64,000 nucleotides of DNA from Bacteroidales bacterium (GTDB lineage Bacteria > Bacteroidota > Bacteroidia > Bacteroidales > Muribaculaceae), in the NCBI GenBank assembly GCA_020860515.1, contig JAJBUG010000039.1, positions 82,428 to 146,427 of the forward strand. Direction: 5' to 3'. Every line of letters begins with the position of its first letter. Position 1 is the first letter of the stretch. Of the stretch, positions 17,723 through 25,880 are shown piece after piece. Made by a program: the position numbers and the translations under genes. The notes beneath the pieces are model-generated. The model was given only the letters and a program-made list of their open reading frames with translations. It was not told the DNA's origin and searched no databases.

Positions 17723-18667
17723 TTATTTCTTGTGCAGCCTGAGCAGGCCAACGCCCTTTTTGAAGAGTTTGCGCATTCGCAGCAATACTCCGCTGATTGG
17801 GTCGGCAGCGATTACCACAGTTACGGCAATTACTATGAGGCATAAGCCCAGGATATCGCGCCCGGTAAGTGTCTCATGGAAGATAGTGACGCCGAATACT
17901 ACAGCGGTCAACGGCTCCAATGCTCCAAGTATCGCAGTGGGGGTAGAACCAATAGCAGCGATGGCAATAGATGTGCAGAATAGAGATACGGCGGTGGGCA
18001 TCAACCCCAGGCCTACTGCGCACCCCCAGCCAAGCCAATCGCGTGGCAATGTCATGCTCTGATGCAGAAGCGCATTGAAAATGAATATTACCGATCCAAA
18101 GGTCAGCACATAGAATGTAAGCGTCACGGTGGGAATTTTTGCCAACTCGCCACGGTTGATCCATACCAAATATACGGCATAAGCCAACGCGCTGAGCATC
18201 ACAAGCAGTGTGCCCATCGGACTGAGCGACACTCCATCTTCACCTTTATAGAGACATAAAATCCCCGCAAAGGCACCGATAACGCAGGTTATAGTAAGCC
18301 ATGTAAGCTTTTCCTTGAACACGCAAGTCATGATAATGGCCACCATGATAGGGTAAACGAAAAGCAAAGTCGAGGCTATGCCCGCATCCATATAAGTGTA
18401 GCTTTCGAACAGAAAAAGTGAAGAAAAGCCCATCAGGAGGCCAAGCACAGCCACAGGGCCAATTGCACGGCGCGGAATGTGGAAGGGCTGCCGGCGCCCC
18501 CAAATCATCAATGCCATAATGAAGATGCCAAACACATAGCGGCACAGCAGCACGCTATTGGCATCGAGGCCCTGCTCGTAAAGGGGCAGTGCGAACAGGG
18601 GGTTCATGCCGTAGGTGCAAGCGGCTATGGCCCCCATTAAATATCCTTTTGCCTGAGAAGTATTCAT
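17723..18667 (-). CDS. EamA (DMT superfamily) transporter
   Basis: The 314-aa protein is almost wholly hydrophobic, with ten predicted helices and two internally repeated EamA halves. The second half holds GALEPLTAVVFGVTIFHETL, the hallmark of the drug/metabolite transporter family. It should sit in the inner membrane and export or import a small metabolite. Substrate is not predictable. It is a single gene, convergent with the CDF transporter. Confidence 0.9.
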   Translation of the reverse strand: MNTSQAKGYLMGAIAACTYGMNPLFALPLYEQGLDANSVLLCRYVFGIFIMALMIWGRRQPFHIPRRAIGPVAVLGLLMGFSSLFLFESYTYMDAGIASTLLFVYPIMVAIIMTCVFKEKLTWLTITCVIGAFAGILCLYKGEDGVSLSPMGTLLVMLSALAYAVYLVWINRGELAKIPTVTLTFYVLTFGSVIFIFNALLHQSMTLPRDWLGWGCAVGLGLMPTAVSLFCTSIAIAAIGSTPTAILGALEPLTAVVFGVTIFHETLTGRDILGLCLIVIAVTVVIAADPISGVLLRMRKLFKKGVGLLRLHKK

Positions 18668-18749
18668 CTTTGTCAGCGCAGTGGCGTCCCGATTAGTTGA
18701 AACGCATACTGTAAAAGTAACAATTTTATATCACAAAAAGATGAAAAAA

Positions 18750-18774
18750 CAGACCCGACTTTCTCTCGGGTCTG
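18750..18774 (-). terminator. Intrinsic terminator of the GH13 gene
   Basis: CAGACCCGA (18750-18758) pairs perfectly with TCGGGTCTG (18766-18774) around a 7-nt loop. On the minus strand it is followed by a run of T (GTTTTTTC). The GH13 stop codon is 10 bp upstream. Confidence 0.9.
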
Positions 18775-18784
18775 TAAGATTGGA

Positions 18785-20212
18785 TTATTTTGTGTATACA
18801 CGGTATTCGCCTGGGGCGAGTGAGGCGGGGAGTGCTTCGGTCTCTCCAGTGAAATAATTGGTTAGCCCATCTGATGAGGGAGCTTGTCCTTTGTAGGCTA
18901 TAGGTAGCTCTTCAGCTCCAAGATTGACCATTACCAGCACAGTGCCATTGTCGTCGCCGCGTTCAAAGATATAGAGGTCAGGGCTTTCGGTGGCGTAGCG
19001 CACCATTTGTGCACCTTTGTTGCCTGCTTTGAGTGCAGATTGATTGTGCTTCAAGGCATTGAGCTTCTGATAGAAAGTGAAATATTCGTTGCGTGGTTCC
19101 CAAGTGGGAGGGGTGTCTTTTTTGAAAAACTCAAACGCTCGGTTCATGCCAGTCTCTTGGCCTGTGTAGATAAGAGGCATACCAGGCAGAGTGTAAGAAA
19201 GCACAGCAAAGGCGCCCTGAAGATTGCCCAAGCGCTCAAATTCGGTGCCTTCCCATGAATTGAGATCATGGTTGGTAATCATGTTCATCAGGTAAGTGTC
19301 GCCAGGATAATCCTGAGCCTGCTTGGCAAGCAGAGAATCAATGGCTATAGCATGCTTTACGGGGAATTTGCGGATTTCACCGTTCTCACCCTTGAATGTG
19401 TATTGGCCTGAGGTAGCGGCAATTTCGCTGAAGAGATCTTTCATCGGCCAGTTGTAGCCCATGTCGAATCCATTTTTCTGCAATGCTGGCACCGAAGCCT
19501 CGGCCAGCATGAAGAGGTCAGGCTTTACGGCTTCGAGTTGCGGACGGGTTTCATCCCAGAAGTCAACTGGCACCTCCATGGCTACATCGCAGCGGAAACC
19601 ATCCACGCCCACCTCGGTAAGCCAGAATTTGAATGCATCTACCATTGCGGCGCGCATCTCGGGATTGCTATAGTCGAATTTGTAAACGTCGGTCCAATCA
19701 TAAGGACCAAACATCTTGCCATTCTCATCCTTGGCGTACCAGTCGGGATGCTCAGTGACCCATGCATTGTCGCAACCGCTGTGGTTGGGCACCCAGTCGA
19801 GAATTACCTTCATGCCTTGGGCATGGGCTTGCTTTACCACTTCCTTAAATTGGTCGATGGTTCCAAATTCGGGATTGAATGCCTTGTAATCCTTCACGGC
19901 ATAGTAGCTGCCAAGCTCGCCCTTTCGGTTGAGTTCCGAGATAGGGTAAATGGGCATGAACCACAGAATATCTACTCCCAGATCTTTGAGCCGTGGCAAT
20001 TGCTCGGCAAAAGCGGTGATTGTGCCAGAATCGGTGTATTGGCGCAAGTTTACTTCGTAGATTACAGCGTTGCGGCTCCATTCGGGGTGTTTCACTGAGG
20101 TCAGAGTGGAGTCCTGTGCAGTCTCGGCTTTCTTGGCCTTGCTTCCTCCGCAGCCTACAAGCAACACTGCGAAGAATCCTGCGATGGCCGAAAAAAAGAA
20201 TATCTTTCTCAT
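18785..20212 (-). CDS. GH13 alpha-amylase family lipoprotein
   Basis: The 475-aa protein begins with a lipoprotein signal (VLLVGCGGS, Cys about residue 21). The GH13 barrel motifs are all present: DWVPNHSG, GFRCDVAMEVP with the nucleophile Asp (about 208), FMLAEAS with the acid/base Glu (about 237) and TNHDLNS with the third Asp (about 315). A short beta-domain follows. Alpha-glucan hydrolysis at a membrane surface is expected. It stands alone, with a -7 box at 20244-20251 and a terminator directly after it, and no other starch-utilisation (Sus) gene is present in the window. Confidence 0.9.
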   Translation of the reverse strand: MRKIFFFSAIAGFFAVLLVGCGGSKAKKAETAQDSTLTSVKHPEWSRNAVIYEVNLRQYTDSGTITAFAEQLPRLKDLGVDILWFMPIYPISELNRKGELGSYYAVKDYKAFNPEFGTIDQFKEVVKQAHAQGMKVILDWVPNHSGCDNAWVTEHPDWYAKDENGKMFGPYDWTDVYKFDYSNPEMRAAMVDAFKFWLTEVGVDGFRCDVAMEVPVDFWDETRPQLEAVKPDLFMLAEASVPALQKNGFDMGYNWPMKDLFSEIAATSGQYTFKGENGEIRKFPVKHAIAIDSLLAKQAQDYPGDTYLMNMITNHDLNSWEGTEFERLGNLQGAFAVLSYTLPGMPLIYTGQETGMNRAFEFFKKDTPPTWEPRNEYFTFYQKLNALKHNQSALKAGNKGAQMVRYATESPDLYIFERGDDNGTVLVMVNLGAEELPIAYKGQAPSSDGLTNYFTGETEALPASLAPGEYRVYTK

Positions 20213-20243
20213 GGGTGTTAATTTTGGATTGGTAATAGTTATG

Positions 20244-20251
20244 CAAAGTTA
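20244..20251 (-). promoter_or_regulatory. -7 element of the GH13 gene
   Basis: On the minus strand this reads TAACTTTG, 31 bp before the start codon at 20212. Confidence 0.55.
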
Positions 20252-20368
20252 GCAAAAATTGCCATATCTAAGGAGAAAAGAATGTATAATAAATTTTTTT
20301 CGGGCCACTTTGGTATATAAATTTAGTCAATTGATAGATTTTTGTTACCTAAGATGGGAATAATGATA

Positions 20369-20376
20369 TAAATTTG
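20369..20376 (+). promoter_or_regulatory. -7 element of the Cthe_2159-like gene
   Basis: TAAATTTG lies 24 bp before the start codon at 20401, with a possible -33 TTTG at 20341-20344 (24-bp spacer). Confidence 0.45.
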
Positions 20377-20400
20377 AATCCGAAAAATTAATCTAAAGTT

Positions 20401-22299
20401 ATGAGAAGTAAGCTTTTTTGCATTTTGGCGTCTGTGGCCTTGGTGGGCTGCAGTACCAACGACAATGATTGGAGCGATATTTGGAACAATCCCGACGTGA
20501 GCGGGGGCGGTAGCATCAGCGGAGGCACAGGCTCTGATGATGGTTCAGCTCCCGACTTCAATCCTGTAATCTCAGCTTGGAATGGGCAAAAGGCGAGCGA
20601 TGCAGGCAGCGATGTTGTGGGCACTGACAAGGATTTCTTCCACGAACTTAATACATAGAAAAACACTGTCACTGTCAACTACAACGGATCCTCAGCCGCA
20701 GTAGCGAGCACTAATTCCAGCATCCTGTATGACGTGAGTGGCTCCTATGTTACGATTGATATGGCTACCAATGATGTTGACAAGACTGAAATTGTGGTAA
20801 GCGGTACCAGCAGCGACGGAGGCCTGAAAATTTACGGGATCAATAAATTTATGCTTACACTCAATGGAGTTGACCTGACTTCGCAGAAAGGTCCCGCAAT
20901 TAATAGCCAGTGCAAGAAGCGCATATATGTGAACTTAGCTGAAGGTACTACCAATAAATTAGCGGATCCAAGCAAATATTCTGATGATACTTATTATCTT
21001 AATGGTGCTACGGCTGACGATGAAGATCGCAAGGGATGCTTCTTCAGCGAGGGCAATCTGATTTTTAGCGGCACTGGTGTGCTCGAATTGACTGGCAATA
21101 AGAAGCATGGGCTTGTGACCGATGGCTATCTCTATGTCAGGCCAGGTGTGACCATCGTGGTGGATGATGCAGCAAAGAATGCCATCCATGTGAAAGGTGA
21201 TGAAGACGATGACATCGGAGTACAGATTATGGGAGGCTTGATTTATGCAAATACTACTGGCGAAGCTGGCAAGGGAATCAAGTGTGACATGAAGGTTGAA
21301 GTAATGGGTGGTGAATTGCAACTCAATACTTCGGGCGAGGCTTGCTACGATGAGGACGATAAAGATACTTCATCGGGCGCTGGCATTAAGACTGATACTG
21401 ATGTTTACATCAGCGGTGGCACTCTTACATTGAAGGCTACTGGCACCGGGGGCAAAGGCATCAATTGCGATGGCAAACTTGAGGTCAGTGGAGGCGTAAC
21501 CACTGTCACTACCACTGGCGGAAAATATTATTACACTCAAAGCCTAACATCTTCGCCTAAGGGCGTAAAGGCGGATGGCGATATCAATATCAGCGGAGGC
21601 ACGCTCAACATATATGTGTCGGGCAAAAGCGATAGTAGCGAGGGCTTGGAGAGCAAAAGCAATATGACCATAAGTGGTGGTGATATTTATGTATGGGCTT
21701 ATGAGGATGGCATTAACACAAGTGGAAATTTCACAGTGACAGGCGGCAGGGTGTATGCTTATAGCAGTGCCAATGATGGAATCGATAGCAATAGTGGCCT
21801 CTATATCAATGGGGGCACAGTGATTGGCATTGGCGGAAGTTCGCCTGAGGGTGGCATTGACTGCGATAGCTCGAATAAATTCCAGATCAATGGGGGCACA
21901 GTGATTAGTGCAGGCGGCACATTGCAGTCCAATCCATCGTCGTCGTGCCAGCAGAAGGTAGTAGTGGTAAATGGCATTACGGTGAGCAAGGATGTGGCAT
22001 TGTCAGTGCTTGATTCATCAGGCGCGCCTGTTTTGACATTCACTATGCCTCGTTCGCTGAGCAGTGGCAACTTCACATTCAGTTGTGCGGATTTAGCCAG
22101 CTCTACTTACACTCTTTCAGGTGGCGGCACTTTATCCGGTGCCACCAGCACCTGGAATGGACTGAGCCTTGGGGGCTCTTGGGCCGACGGTACTTCGCTG
22201 ACCACATTTACTCCGAGTAGCACCATCACCACCGTTGGCAACAGCGGCGGAATGGGTGGTGGCATGGGAGGCGGAGGCTGGGGCCCTGGTGGTTGGTAA
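20401..22299 (+). pseudogene. Cthe_2159-like beta-helix carbohydrate-binding lipoprotein, broken by an in-frame TAG
   Basis: The frame opens at 20401 with a lipoprotein signal (LASVALVGCS) and a Gly/Ser linker. It meets a TAG codon at 20656-20658 and then continues in the same frame without a further stop to 22299. Joined, it would encode about 632 residues. The downstream part shows rows of short beta-helix turns such as VYISGGTLTLKATGTGGKGIN and NISGGTLNIYVSG, with many Asp. This is typical of the Cthe_2159 carbohydrate-binding family. It ends in a Gly/Trp-rich tail. The amber codon is one base away from GAG, CAG or AAG. Other genes here stop at TAG, so recoding is unlikely. Internal initiation at GTG 20734 would give a protein without an export signal. 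Confidence 0.75.
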
Positions 22300-22320
22300 A
22301 CTTCTCTGTCATATATCCCA

Positions 22321-22358
22321 AAAGCGTCTGAAATGTATCCACATGGCAGACGCTTTTT
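22321..22358 (+). terminator. Intrinsic terminator after the Cthe_2159-like gene
   Basis: AAAAGCGTCTG (22321-22331) pairs perfectly with CAGACGCTTTT (22348-22358) and is followed by further T. Confidence 0.92.
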
Positions 22359-22379
22359 TGTGGATTGGAATATTTTGAG

Positions 22380-22387
22380 TAAATTTG
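22380..22387 (+). promoter_or_regulatory. -7 element of the MATE gene
   Basis: TAAATTTG lies 67 bp before the MATE start. A TTTTG at 22357-22361, in the T-run of the preceding terminator, is placed as a -33 element (18-bp spacer). Confidence 0.45.
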
Positions 22388-22454
22388 CAGTGTTAACTTT
22401 AAATGCCTTTCTCAATTGAAAAATTTTTAGAAATGAGAAAGAAGGAAATAGTTT

Positions 22455-23786
22455 ATGAGATACCTTGATTATTATAAGCAAATAGGAAAGCTGGGACTTC
22501 CCATCTTTGTAAGCCAGCTTGGTACAATTGTGGTGGGCTTTGCCGATAATATCATGGTTGGTCAATATTCTACTGATGCCTTGGCGTCAGCTTCGTTTGT
22601 CAACAATGTATTCAATACCATTAATTTGGCGATTGTCGGCTTTACTTATGGCCTTTTGCCATTGGCTGGTGCTTTGTTTAGTCAAAATGAGAAGCAAAGA
22701 ATTGGTCGGTTAATGCGTAATGCGTTGGTTCTTAATGGTGTGTATGCCTTAGGGCTAATGCTCTTGATGTTTGTGATTTATTTTCAAGTGCATCATCTGG
22801 GACAGCCTCAAGAACTGCTACCCTTAATAAGGCCATATTATTTATTGGTACTCTTAGGATTGCTCCCTGTGGCCATTTTCAGCCTTTTTGGGCAATGGTG
22901 CTATGCCATGCGCGACACTGTAACTCCCATGTGGATTATACTGGGATGCAATCTGCTGAATATTATTGGCAATTTCATTTTGATATATGGGTATTGTGGA
23001 GCACCAGAAATGGGGTTGGTTGGAGCAGGCATTAGCACATTGTCGGCGCGGTGGATAAGCGCGATCGCGATTTTGATTTTCTTCTTTTTCCACAAAAAGA
23101 ACAAAGAATACAGCCAAGGTTTTTCCAAAGGGAAAATCAATTCTACCGAAATCAAGCAAGTGTGGAGCACATCAATACCAGTTTCTCTCCAGATGGCATT
23201 CGAAACAGGCTCCTTCTCCATTGCCGCTGTCTTTACTGGATGGATAGGAGCCATACCTCTGGCAGCGTTCCAAATCATTTTGGTAATTGGAATGTTGGGA
23301 TTTTGTTTGTACTATGCCGTGGGCAGTGCTATTGCCGTACTTGTCAGCAACGAAGCTGGCAAAGAGAATAGAGTGGCTATGCGCCGGGCAGGGTGGGCTG
23401 GTTATCATGTGATGCTGGTGCTGGCATGTTTTTCTACTCTTTGCTTTATACTCTTCGCTCGGCCAATGATGCACTTATTCACCAGTGATGAAGCAGTGTT
23501 GGGCCTTTGCATCACTTTGCTTTTCCCATTGGCCCTCTATCAACTTGGCGATGCCACCCAGGTTACGTTCGCTAATGCCCTCCGAGGCACTGGGCATGTG
23601 ATGCCGATGCTGTGGATTGCCTTCGTCAGTTACATTGTGATTGGTGTTCCGGTTACTTACCTTCTTGCTTTCCCATGTGACCTTGCCACTTATGGGATTG
23701 TGCTTTCATTCTCGGTAAGTCTTTTCTTAGCCGGAGTTCTTTTCCTAATTTTCTTCCTACGCGCCACCAAGAACTCGTGCCAATGA
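22455..23786 (+). CDS. MATE family efflux transporter
   Basis: The 443-aa protein has about twelve membrane helices in two homologous halves, and the N-terminal region LPIFVSQLGTIVVGFADNIM typical of MATE (NorM/DinF) transporters. It should expel cationic drugs or metabolites by Na+ or H+ antiport in the inner membrane. The chosen ATG follows a purine-rich AAAGAAGGAAATAG. It is followed after 18 bp by a truncated HAD-hydrolase gene, so the two may once have formed an operon. Confidence 0.92.
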   Translation: MRYLDYYKQIGKLGLPIFVSQLGTIVVGFADNIMVGQYSTDALASASFVNNVFNTINLAIVGFTYGLLPLAGALFSQNEKQRIGRLMRNALVLNGVYALGLMLLMFVIYFQVHHLGQPQELLPLIRPYYLLVLLGLLPVAIFSLFGQWCYAMRDTVTPMWIILGCNLLNIIGNFILIYGYCGAPEMGLVGAGISTLSARWISAIAILIFFFFHKKNKEYSQGFSKGKINSTEIKQVWSTSIPVSLQMAFETGSFSIAAVFTGWIGAIPLAAFQIILVIGMLGFCLYYAVGSAIAVLVSNEAGKENRVAMRRAGWAGYHVMLVLACFSTLCFILFARPMMHLFTSDEAVLGLCITLLFPLALYQLGDATQVTFANALRGTGHVMPMLWIAFVSYIVIGVPVTYLLAFPCDLATYGIVLSFSVSLFLAGVLFLIFFLRATKNSCQ

Positions 23787-23804
23787 ATTTCAAGACAAGT
23801 TAAA

Positions 23805-23993
23805 ATGAGAAGATATCGGAATTATATATTCGATTTTGATGGCACGTTGATGGATACATCAGGTGTAATCCTGGCCACAATTCAGGCTGCCATAGAGAAG
23901 ATGGGTTTGCCAGCTCGCACTGAGGCGCAATCCTCTTTAAAGAAATTGAGACGTGGAGTAATAAAAAAAGTCATCGGCTTTGGAGGCCGATGA
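23805..23993 (+). pseudogene. N-terminal fragment of a HAD family phosphatase (phosphoglycolate-phosphatase type)
   Basis: Only 62 codons remain. The first 44 match the start of a HAD phosphatase: YIFDFDGTLMDTSGVIL with both catalytic Asp (residues 10 and 12), then the cap-helix MGLPARTEAQ. After about 23932 the similarity stops and the frame runs through unrelated sequence. More than 150 residues, including motifs II to IV, are absent. The breakpoint coincides with the tail of the minus-strand ORF that ends at 23937, which suggests a deletion joining the two. No function is expected. Confidence 0.75.
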
Positions 23994-24134
23994 CCCTTTG
24001 TGCTTCGAGTGGCGGTTGTAGGCTTTTTTACTTTCGGGGCCGCGAGTGATCATTTTGCGGCGCAGAATTTGAGCGAGTTCGCGCTCGCTCCACGTCATCC
24101 CATCAATGGTGACAGTCTTCTTCTTAGTTTTCAT
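23937..24134 (-). CDS. Small basic unknown protein with an intrinsic terminator inside its tail
   Basis: This 65-aa ORF encodes a Lys/Arg-rich product (MKTKKKTVTIDGMTWSEREL, then LAQILRRKMITRGPESKK). The first 45 residues look like a genuine small protein with a short beta-hairpin and a helix. It begins 22 bp after the tRNA-Ser terminator hairpin. Codons 47 onward coincide with a perfect intrinsic terminator (23963-23994), so most transcripts would end before the stop codon. The tail may be an artefact of the rearrangement that cut the convergent HAD gene. No family is recognised. Confidence 0.45.
   Translation of the reverse strand: MKTKKKTVTIDGMTWSERELAQILRRKMITRGPESKKAYNRHSKHKGSSASKADDFFYYSTSQFL
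23963..23994 (-). terminator. Intrinsic terminator inside the 3' end of the small ORF
   Basis: On the minus strand GTCATCGGC (23994-23986) pairs with GCCGATGAC (23978-23970) around 7 nt, and seven T follow (23969-23963). Confidence 0.9.
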
Positions 24135-24156
24135 AGTGTGGAACTGTTAAAATTAA

Positions 24157-24182
24157 GGCTCTTAACTGGTTGGTTAAGAGCC
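24157..24182 (-). terminator. Hairpin after tRNA-Ser
   Basis: GGCTCTTAAC (24157-24166) and GTTAAGAGCC (24173-24182) form a perfect 10-bp stem with a 6-nt loop. On the minus strand TTAATTTTAAC follows. It lies 3 bp after the tRNA and should end its transcript. Confidence 0.75.
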
Positions 24183-24185
24183 TAT

Positions 24186-24275
24186 TGGCGGAGAGGACGA
24201 GATTCGAACTCGTGGTAGGATTGCTCCTACGTCAGTTTAGCAAACTGGTGGTTTCAGCCACTCACCCACCTCTCC
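24186..24275 (-). tRNA. tRNA-Ser (anticodon GCT)
   Basis: The minus strand folds as a class II tRNA: acceptor GGAGAGG/CCTCTCC, D arm, anticodon arm CAGTTTGCTAAACTG with anticodon GCT, a long variable arm (GTAGGAGCAATCCTAC), T arm with GTTCGAATC, discriminator G and an encoded CCA. It reads AGC/AGT serine codons. A promoter -7 element TACCTTTG lies at 24292-24299. Confidence 0.97.
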
Positions 24276-24291
24276 GTTGCTGTTACGAGTG

Positions 24292-24299
24292 CAAAGGTA
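24292..24299 (-). promoter_or_regulatory. -7 element of tRNA-Ser
   Basis: On the minus strand this reads TACCTTTG followed by C, 16 bp before the tRNA 5' end. Confidence 0.6.
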
Positions 24300-24347
24300 C
24301 GCACTTTTTCTGAAACTACCAAATTTTGGCTCAAGATTTTTTCAAAA

Positions 24348-24383
24348 ATCTTTCTGCGTCACTTTAAAGTGACGCAGAAAGAT
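24348..24383. repeat. 36-bp perfect palindrome
   Basis: The sequence is its own reverse complement over 36 bp, centred on TTTAAA at 24363-24368, with arms starting ATCTTTCTGCGTCAC. It lies between the tRNA-Ser promoter and the 3' end of the fucosidase gene. It could terminate the fucosidase transcript or bind a dimeric protein. Confidence 0.9.
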
Positions 24384-24444
24384 TGGATTTCTTTATTTTA
24401 CAAAAGTAATAGAAAGTACAACTATAGAGAATTAAGAATAGAAG

Positions 24445-25763
24445 TTATTCCAATATGATAATATAGTCTGGGGAGGGGGAGATAGTACCAGGGTTGAGGA
24501 AGAGGCCCATTGAGGTTGTCTCGAAGGGTATTTCTTCGCCAGTGTCGAATGAGTGTGCGGAGGTAGGTTGGAATGAAGTAGGCACCCCAATAGGACCCGA
24601 CACAGGATTGATAATATGGAGATACATCTTTTCCCCTGCACCAAATCCAACCTTATTACTGCCTTTTTTCACTGTAGCTACGCCCCAAGGCTGCTCGTCG
24701 AAGTCAGCAGCAGTAGTCGCATAGAAAGTATCGCCATAGCGGCGCAGCCATTCGCCTATTCCCTGCAATCTGTCCAGAGCCAGGGCTGGCAGCTCGCCAT
24801 TGGGCTGTGGACCGATATTGATTAGCAAATTGGCGCCTTTGCCACGAGTGCGCAGCATAAGCCGAATCAGTTCATGTGTGCTCTTGTAATTCTGATCAGC
24901 AATCTTATATCCCCACATGCCATTCATGGTTTGACACGTTTCGAGCGGGAGTCGTGAAATTTCCTGGCCAGAAAGCCCAGCCTCATTCTCGCCGGGCACA
25001 TCTCGCTCGAAAGTCTGTGCATCCTCGCCAGGGAATGGCGACTGATGGTGATTATTGATTACTAAGCATCCTGGTTGTAAAGAGTGAATCAAGTCGTATT
25101 GCTCACGCAGGTGCCAGTCGAAAGGCACAGAATCCTCGTCATGATCCCACCAGCCGTCAAACCATATCGCTCCGATAGGCCCATATTGGGTAAGCAATTC
25201 TGTAAGTTGGTTCTTCATAAAAGCCAAATAGGAATCCCAGTCAGCTTGTGAGGGATCTCGGCCAGTAGTATGTCCTGTGCGACCTTGCGGATAGTCTGGT
25301 CGAGTCCAATCAAGATGAGAATAATACAGATGCAGCCTTAGCCCCTGTTTCTGACATTCGTCGGAGAGTTCTTTGAGAATGTCCCTGCCAAATGGAGTGG
25401 CATCCACAATGTTGTAATCGCTCTGCTGGGTATGCCACATTGAAAATCCATCGTGGTGACGCGAAGTAAGGCAGATGTATTTGGCTCCGGCATCCTTGAA
25501 TGCTTTTACCCAAGCTGCTGCATCGAAGTCGGCTGGATAGAAGGCGCGTGCCATTTTGGCATACTCTTGGGCATCGATGCCGTGTTGAGATACCATTCGC
25601 CTTGAGCCATCATGCTGTAAAGCCCCCAATGGAGGAAAATGCCAAGACCCGCATCAGCGAATTCCTGACGACTGCGGAGGTTTTCCTCAGTGGGGATGTA
25701 TTCCTGTGCATTCGACGAAAGCGTTAGAAGTGAGACAATAAGAGTGATTAAAAATTTCTTCAT
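24445..25763 (-). pseudogene. GH29 alpha-L-fucosidase with a frameshift
   Basis: The 5' part (25763 to about 25587) encodes a signal peptide and the GH29 start (ADAGLGIFLHWGLYSM, QGEWYL). The rest continues in another frame from GIDAQEYAKMARAFYPADF to 24445. A loss of one base near 25583-25587 explains the break: restoring one C gives a continuous YLNHGIDAQEY. The downstream part has the GH29 signatures YICLTSRHHDGF and AIWFDGWW, whose Asp is the likely nucleophile. The intact enzyme would be about 440 residues and periplasmic. It may be a natural pseudogene or a sequencing or assembly error. Active, it would remove alpha-fucose from host glycans or fucosylated plant glycans. Confidence 0.85.
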
Positions 25764-25784
25764 ACTGTTTAGAAACGATAATTA

Positions 25785-25880
25785 ACGAGTAGACGAAAAT
25801 CTACGAGTAGACGAAAATCTACGAGTAAACGAAAATCTACGAGGAAACGAGAATCTACGAATAAACGAAAATCAACGAAT
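25785..25880. repeat. 18-bp tandem repeat, 5.3 copies
   Basis: Units start at 25785, 25803, 25821, 25839 and 25857, with a partial one at 25875. The consensus is ACGAGTAGACGAAAATCT, with one to three changes in later copies. The array fills the space between the transglutaminase-like gene (ends 25881) and the fucosidase start. The same words occur at 5468-5535 and near 56601-56620. Confidence 0.92.

Noticed and set aside
20656..20658. Reassignment of TAG to an amino acid in this genome
   Set aside because: Several intact genes in the window end at TAG (CDF transporter, mltG, the AI-2E family gene, PurF-like), so TAG is an ordinary stop here.
25785..25880. Possible CRISPR array
   Set aside because: The units are 18 bp, directly adjacent and without spacers, so this is a tandem repeat. 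The 15-bp array at 15971 fails for the same reason.
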